A stretch of 7,770 nucleotides of DNA, taken from Caldilineaceae bacterium. GTDB lineage: Bacteria > Chloroflexota > Anaerolineae > Caldilineales > Caldilineaceae. The stretch lies in assembly GCA_026645635.1 (NCBI GenBank), contig JAPKMV010000139.1:1-7770 (forward strand), given 5' to 3'. Below are positions 6,604-7,770 of this stretch, piece after piece. The position numbers and the translations under genes are program-made. Below the pieces are notes generated by a model. It saw only the letters and a list, made by a program, of their open reading frames with translations, searched no databases and was not told where the DNA came from. Each line of letters begins with the position of its first letter. The first letter of the stretch is position 1.

Positions 6604-6825
6604 ATGCGGACCATCACAAAGGAATATCTGGAAACGTATCTATTCCAGATTCTGGACACAGTTGAGCATGACGAGGAGACTGTGATTATCACCGATAATG
6701 ATCGCCCTATCGCTCGTTTGACGCCAATCAGGCGGAGGTTGTCAATTGAAGAAGCCTTCGCTGATGTCTACGGCAAGCTGATCTTGTCTGAAGACTTCAA
6801 TGCTCCCCTACAGATTGAACCATGA
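6604..6825 (+). CDS. Phd/YefM-family antitoxin, no toxin visible
   Basis: A 73-aa protein with the Phd/YefM fold pattern. The N-terminal DNA-binding and dimer part, MRTITKEYLETYLFQILDTV, is followed by EETVIITDNDRPIARLTPI (24-42), the family's strongly conserved strand. The C-terminal arm, IEEAFADVYGKLILSEDFNAP (48-68), would normally wrap a PIN or RelE-type toxin. The ATG at 6604 has GGGGA 6 bases upstream; the TTG at 6586 is less likely. The tail stops a few residues short of the Glu-Trp ending I expect in close relatives, so slight truncation is possible. No toxin gene follows: the TGA overlaps the moeA ATG (6822-6825). It may be an orphan antitoxin, a self-repressor, or serve a toxin elsewhere. 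GC is low (25 of 60 bases in 6601-6660), against 48 of 60 in moeA (7081-7140). Confidence 0.85.
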   Translation: MRTITKEYLETYLFQILDTVEHDEETVIITDNDRPIARLTPIRRRLSIEEAFADVYGKLILSEDFNAPLQIEP

Positions 6826-7770
6826 ACCTTGACGAACGCAACATCTATCTCCACGACGTCGCGCTGAGCGAGGCGCTGGCAAGCTGGCACACCGCACTGG
6901 ATGCAGCCGGCGCGTTGGCGACGCTCCCTGCCGAGACGATCCCACTGGCCGCAGCGCTGGGTCGCGTCACCGCGGCGCCGGTCTGGGCGAAGATCTCCTC
7001 GCCCCACTACCACGCCGCGGCCATGGACGGCTACGCGGTGCGCGCCGAGGAGACCCGCGGCGCCAGCGAAACCAGCCCGCTGCTCCTGCGCGTCGGCCAT
7101 CGCGCCCACCCGCTCGACACGGGCGACCCGCTCCCGCCCGACACCAACGCCGTGATCAAGATCGAAGACACACACCTGGTGCAGCGGGCCGATGGTGACT
7201 TCATCGAGATCATCGCGGCCACGCCACCCTGGCGCTATGTGCGTCCCATGGGCGAAGACATGGTGGCGACGGAACTGGTGCTCCCCGCCAACCACCGCCT
7301 GCGCCCGCAGGACCTGGGCGCCATCGCCGGCTGTGGCCACACCAGCGTGAGCGTCTACCGCCGCCCGCGCGTGGCGATCCTGCCCACCGGCACCGAACTT
7401 GTTCCGCCCGGCGCGGACCTCAAGCCGGGCGACATCATCGAGTATAACTCGCTGGTGCTGGGCGCGCTGGCGGAAGAAGCCGGCGCAGTCGTCACCCGGA
7501 TGCCATTCGAGCGGGACGTGCGCGCTGCGATCAAAGCGACGGTAGAAGCGGCGCTGGCCACCCACGACCTGGTGGTCGTCAACGCCGGCTCGTCGGCCGG
7601 TTCAGAGGACTTCACCGCGTCCATTGTCGCGGAACTGGGCACGCTCTGCGTCCACGGTATCGCCATTCGCCCCGGCCACCCGGTGATCCTGGGCGTGGCC
7701 GCGGGCAAGGCCATTGCCGGCATCCCCGGCTTCCCGGTCTCGGCGGCGATGACCTTCGACCTGATCGTGC
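6822..7770 (+). CDS. moeA: molybdopterin molybdenumtransferase MoeA, 5' part
   Basis: MoeA inserts molybdate into adenylated molybdopterin in the last step of molybdenum cofactor synthesis, in the cytoplasm. The gene runs off the right edge; 316 codons are visible. Seen: AAAMDGYAVRAEET (65-78), the conserved substrate-binding loop; the start of the MogA-like domain at RPRVAILPTGTELV (181-194) with IIEYNS (205-210); NAGSSAGSEDF (254-264), the phosphate/molybdate-binding loop; and the family signature GIPGFPVSAAM (300-310). PGHP replaces the more common PGKP at 284-287. ISSPHYHAAAMDG resembles the long MoeA proteins that carry a C-terminal periplasmic-binding or LysR substrate-binding-like domain, but that part is beyond the window. 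The ATG at 6822 shares ATGA with the antitoxin stop and no separate ribosome-binding site is clear, so coupling with the antitoxin is likely. Confidence 0.95.
   Translation, partial: MNLDERNIYLHDVALSEALASWHTALDAAGALATLPAETIPLAAALGRVTAAPVWAKISSPHYHAAAMDGYAVRAEETRGASETSPLLLRVGHRAHPLDTGDPLPPDTNAVIKIEDTHLVQRADGDFIEIIAATPPWRYVRPMGEDMVATELVLPANHRLRPQDLGAIAGCGHTSVSVYRRPRVAILPTGTELVPPGADLKPGDIIEYNSLVLGALAEEAGAVVTRMPFERDVRAAIKATVEAALATHDLVVVNAGSSAGSEDFTASIVAELGTLCVHGIAIRPGHPVILGVAAGKAIAGIPGFPVSAAMTFDLIV

Noticed and set aside
6768..7565. 265-codon open frame on the minus strand opposite moeA and the antitoxin end
   Set aside because: A shadow of moeA; the plus frame contains unmistakable MoeA motifs and stays open to the edge.

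Overview
The window reads as a chromosomal segment of a GC-rich bacterium. The gene set suggests Chloroflexota, perhaps the Caldilinea/Anaerolineae side. This is inferred from four things: a bacterial NurA-domain nuclease, a MoeA whose N-terminal half resembles the MoeA/LysR-substrate-binding fusions I associate with that phylum, hairpin-forming micro-repeats between genes, and a mix of housekeeping genes with small accessory genes. No rRNA or tRNA is present to confirm it. I see no CRISPR array, insertion sequence or phage gene.

Left part (1-2657). The 3' end of malate synthase A (glyoxylate shunt, + strand) converges on an HSL-type (GDXG) esterase (- strand). They are separated only by a 136-bp gap filled by a 42-bp-arm inverted repeat plus an extra direct copy of its outer half. 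The repeat includes the esterase stop codon. A second inverted repeat, built from an unrelated 7-8-bp unit (AATCTC core), lies between the esterase and the next upstream gene.

Middle (2657-4342, - strand). This is a probable three-gene operon, transcribed right to left: a DUF4160-like protein (78 aa), a 121-aa protein I do not recognise (ATGA overlap with DUF4160), and a NurA-family nuclease (22-bp gap). No herA is present. Base composition drops clearly in the two small genes and in the non-coding stretch upstream of them (4343-4621). That stretch holds a candidate promoter and a 13-bp perfect inverted repeat.

Right part (4622-7770). An alpha/beta hydrolase (- strand) is divergent from a + strand cluster. 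The 293-bp gap between them carries a good candidate promoter for each direction and an 8-bp-stem inverted repeat between the two. The + cluster is: a 119-aa protein of unknown function, an intracellular C39-like cysteine peptidase that overlaps it, a Phd/YefM-type antitoxin without a visible toxin, and moeA (molybdenum insertion into molybdopterin), which runs off the right edge. The antitoxin stop and the moeA start share an ATGA.

The genes do not form one pathway. The two parts most likely to hide an undescribed module are the 119-aa protein plus C39 peptidase pair (5743-6520) and the DUF4160 plus 121-aa plus NurA operon (2657-4342). Function assignments come from motif recognition by eye; no database search was run.
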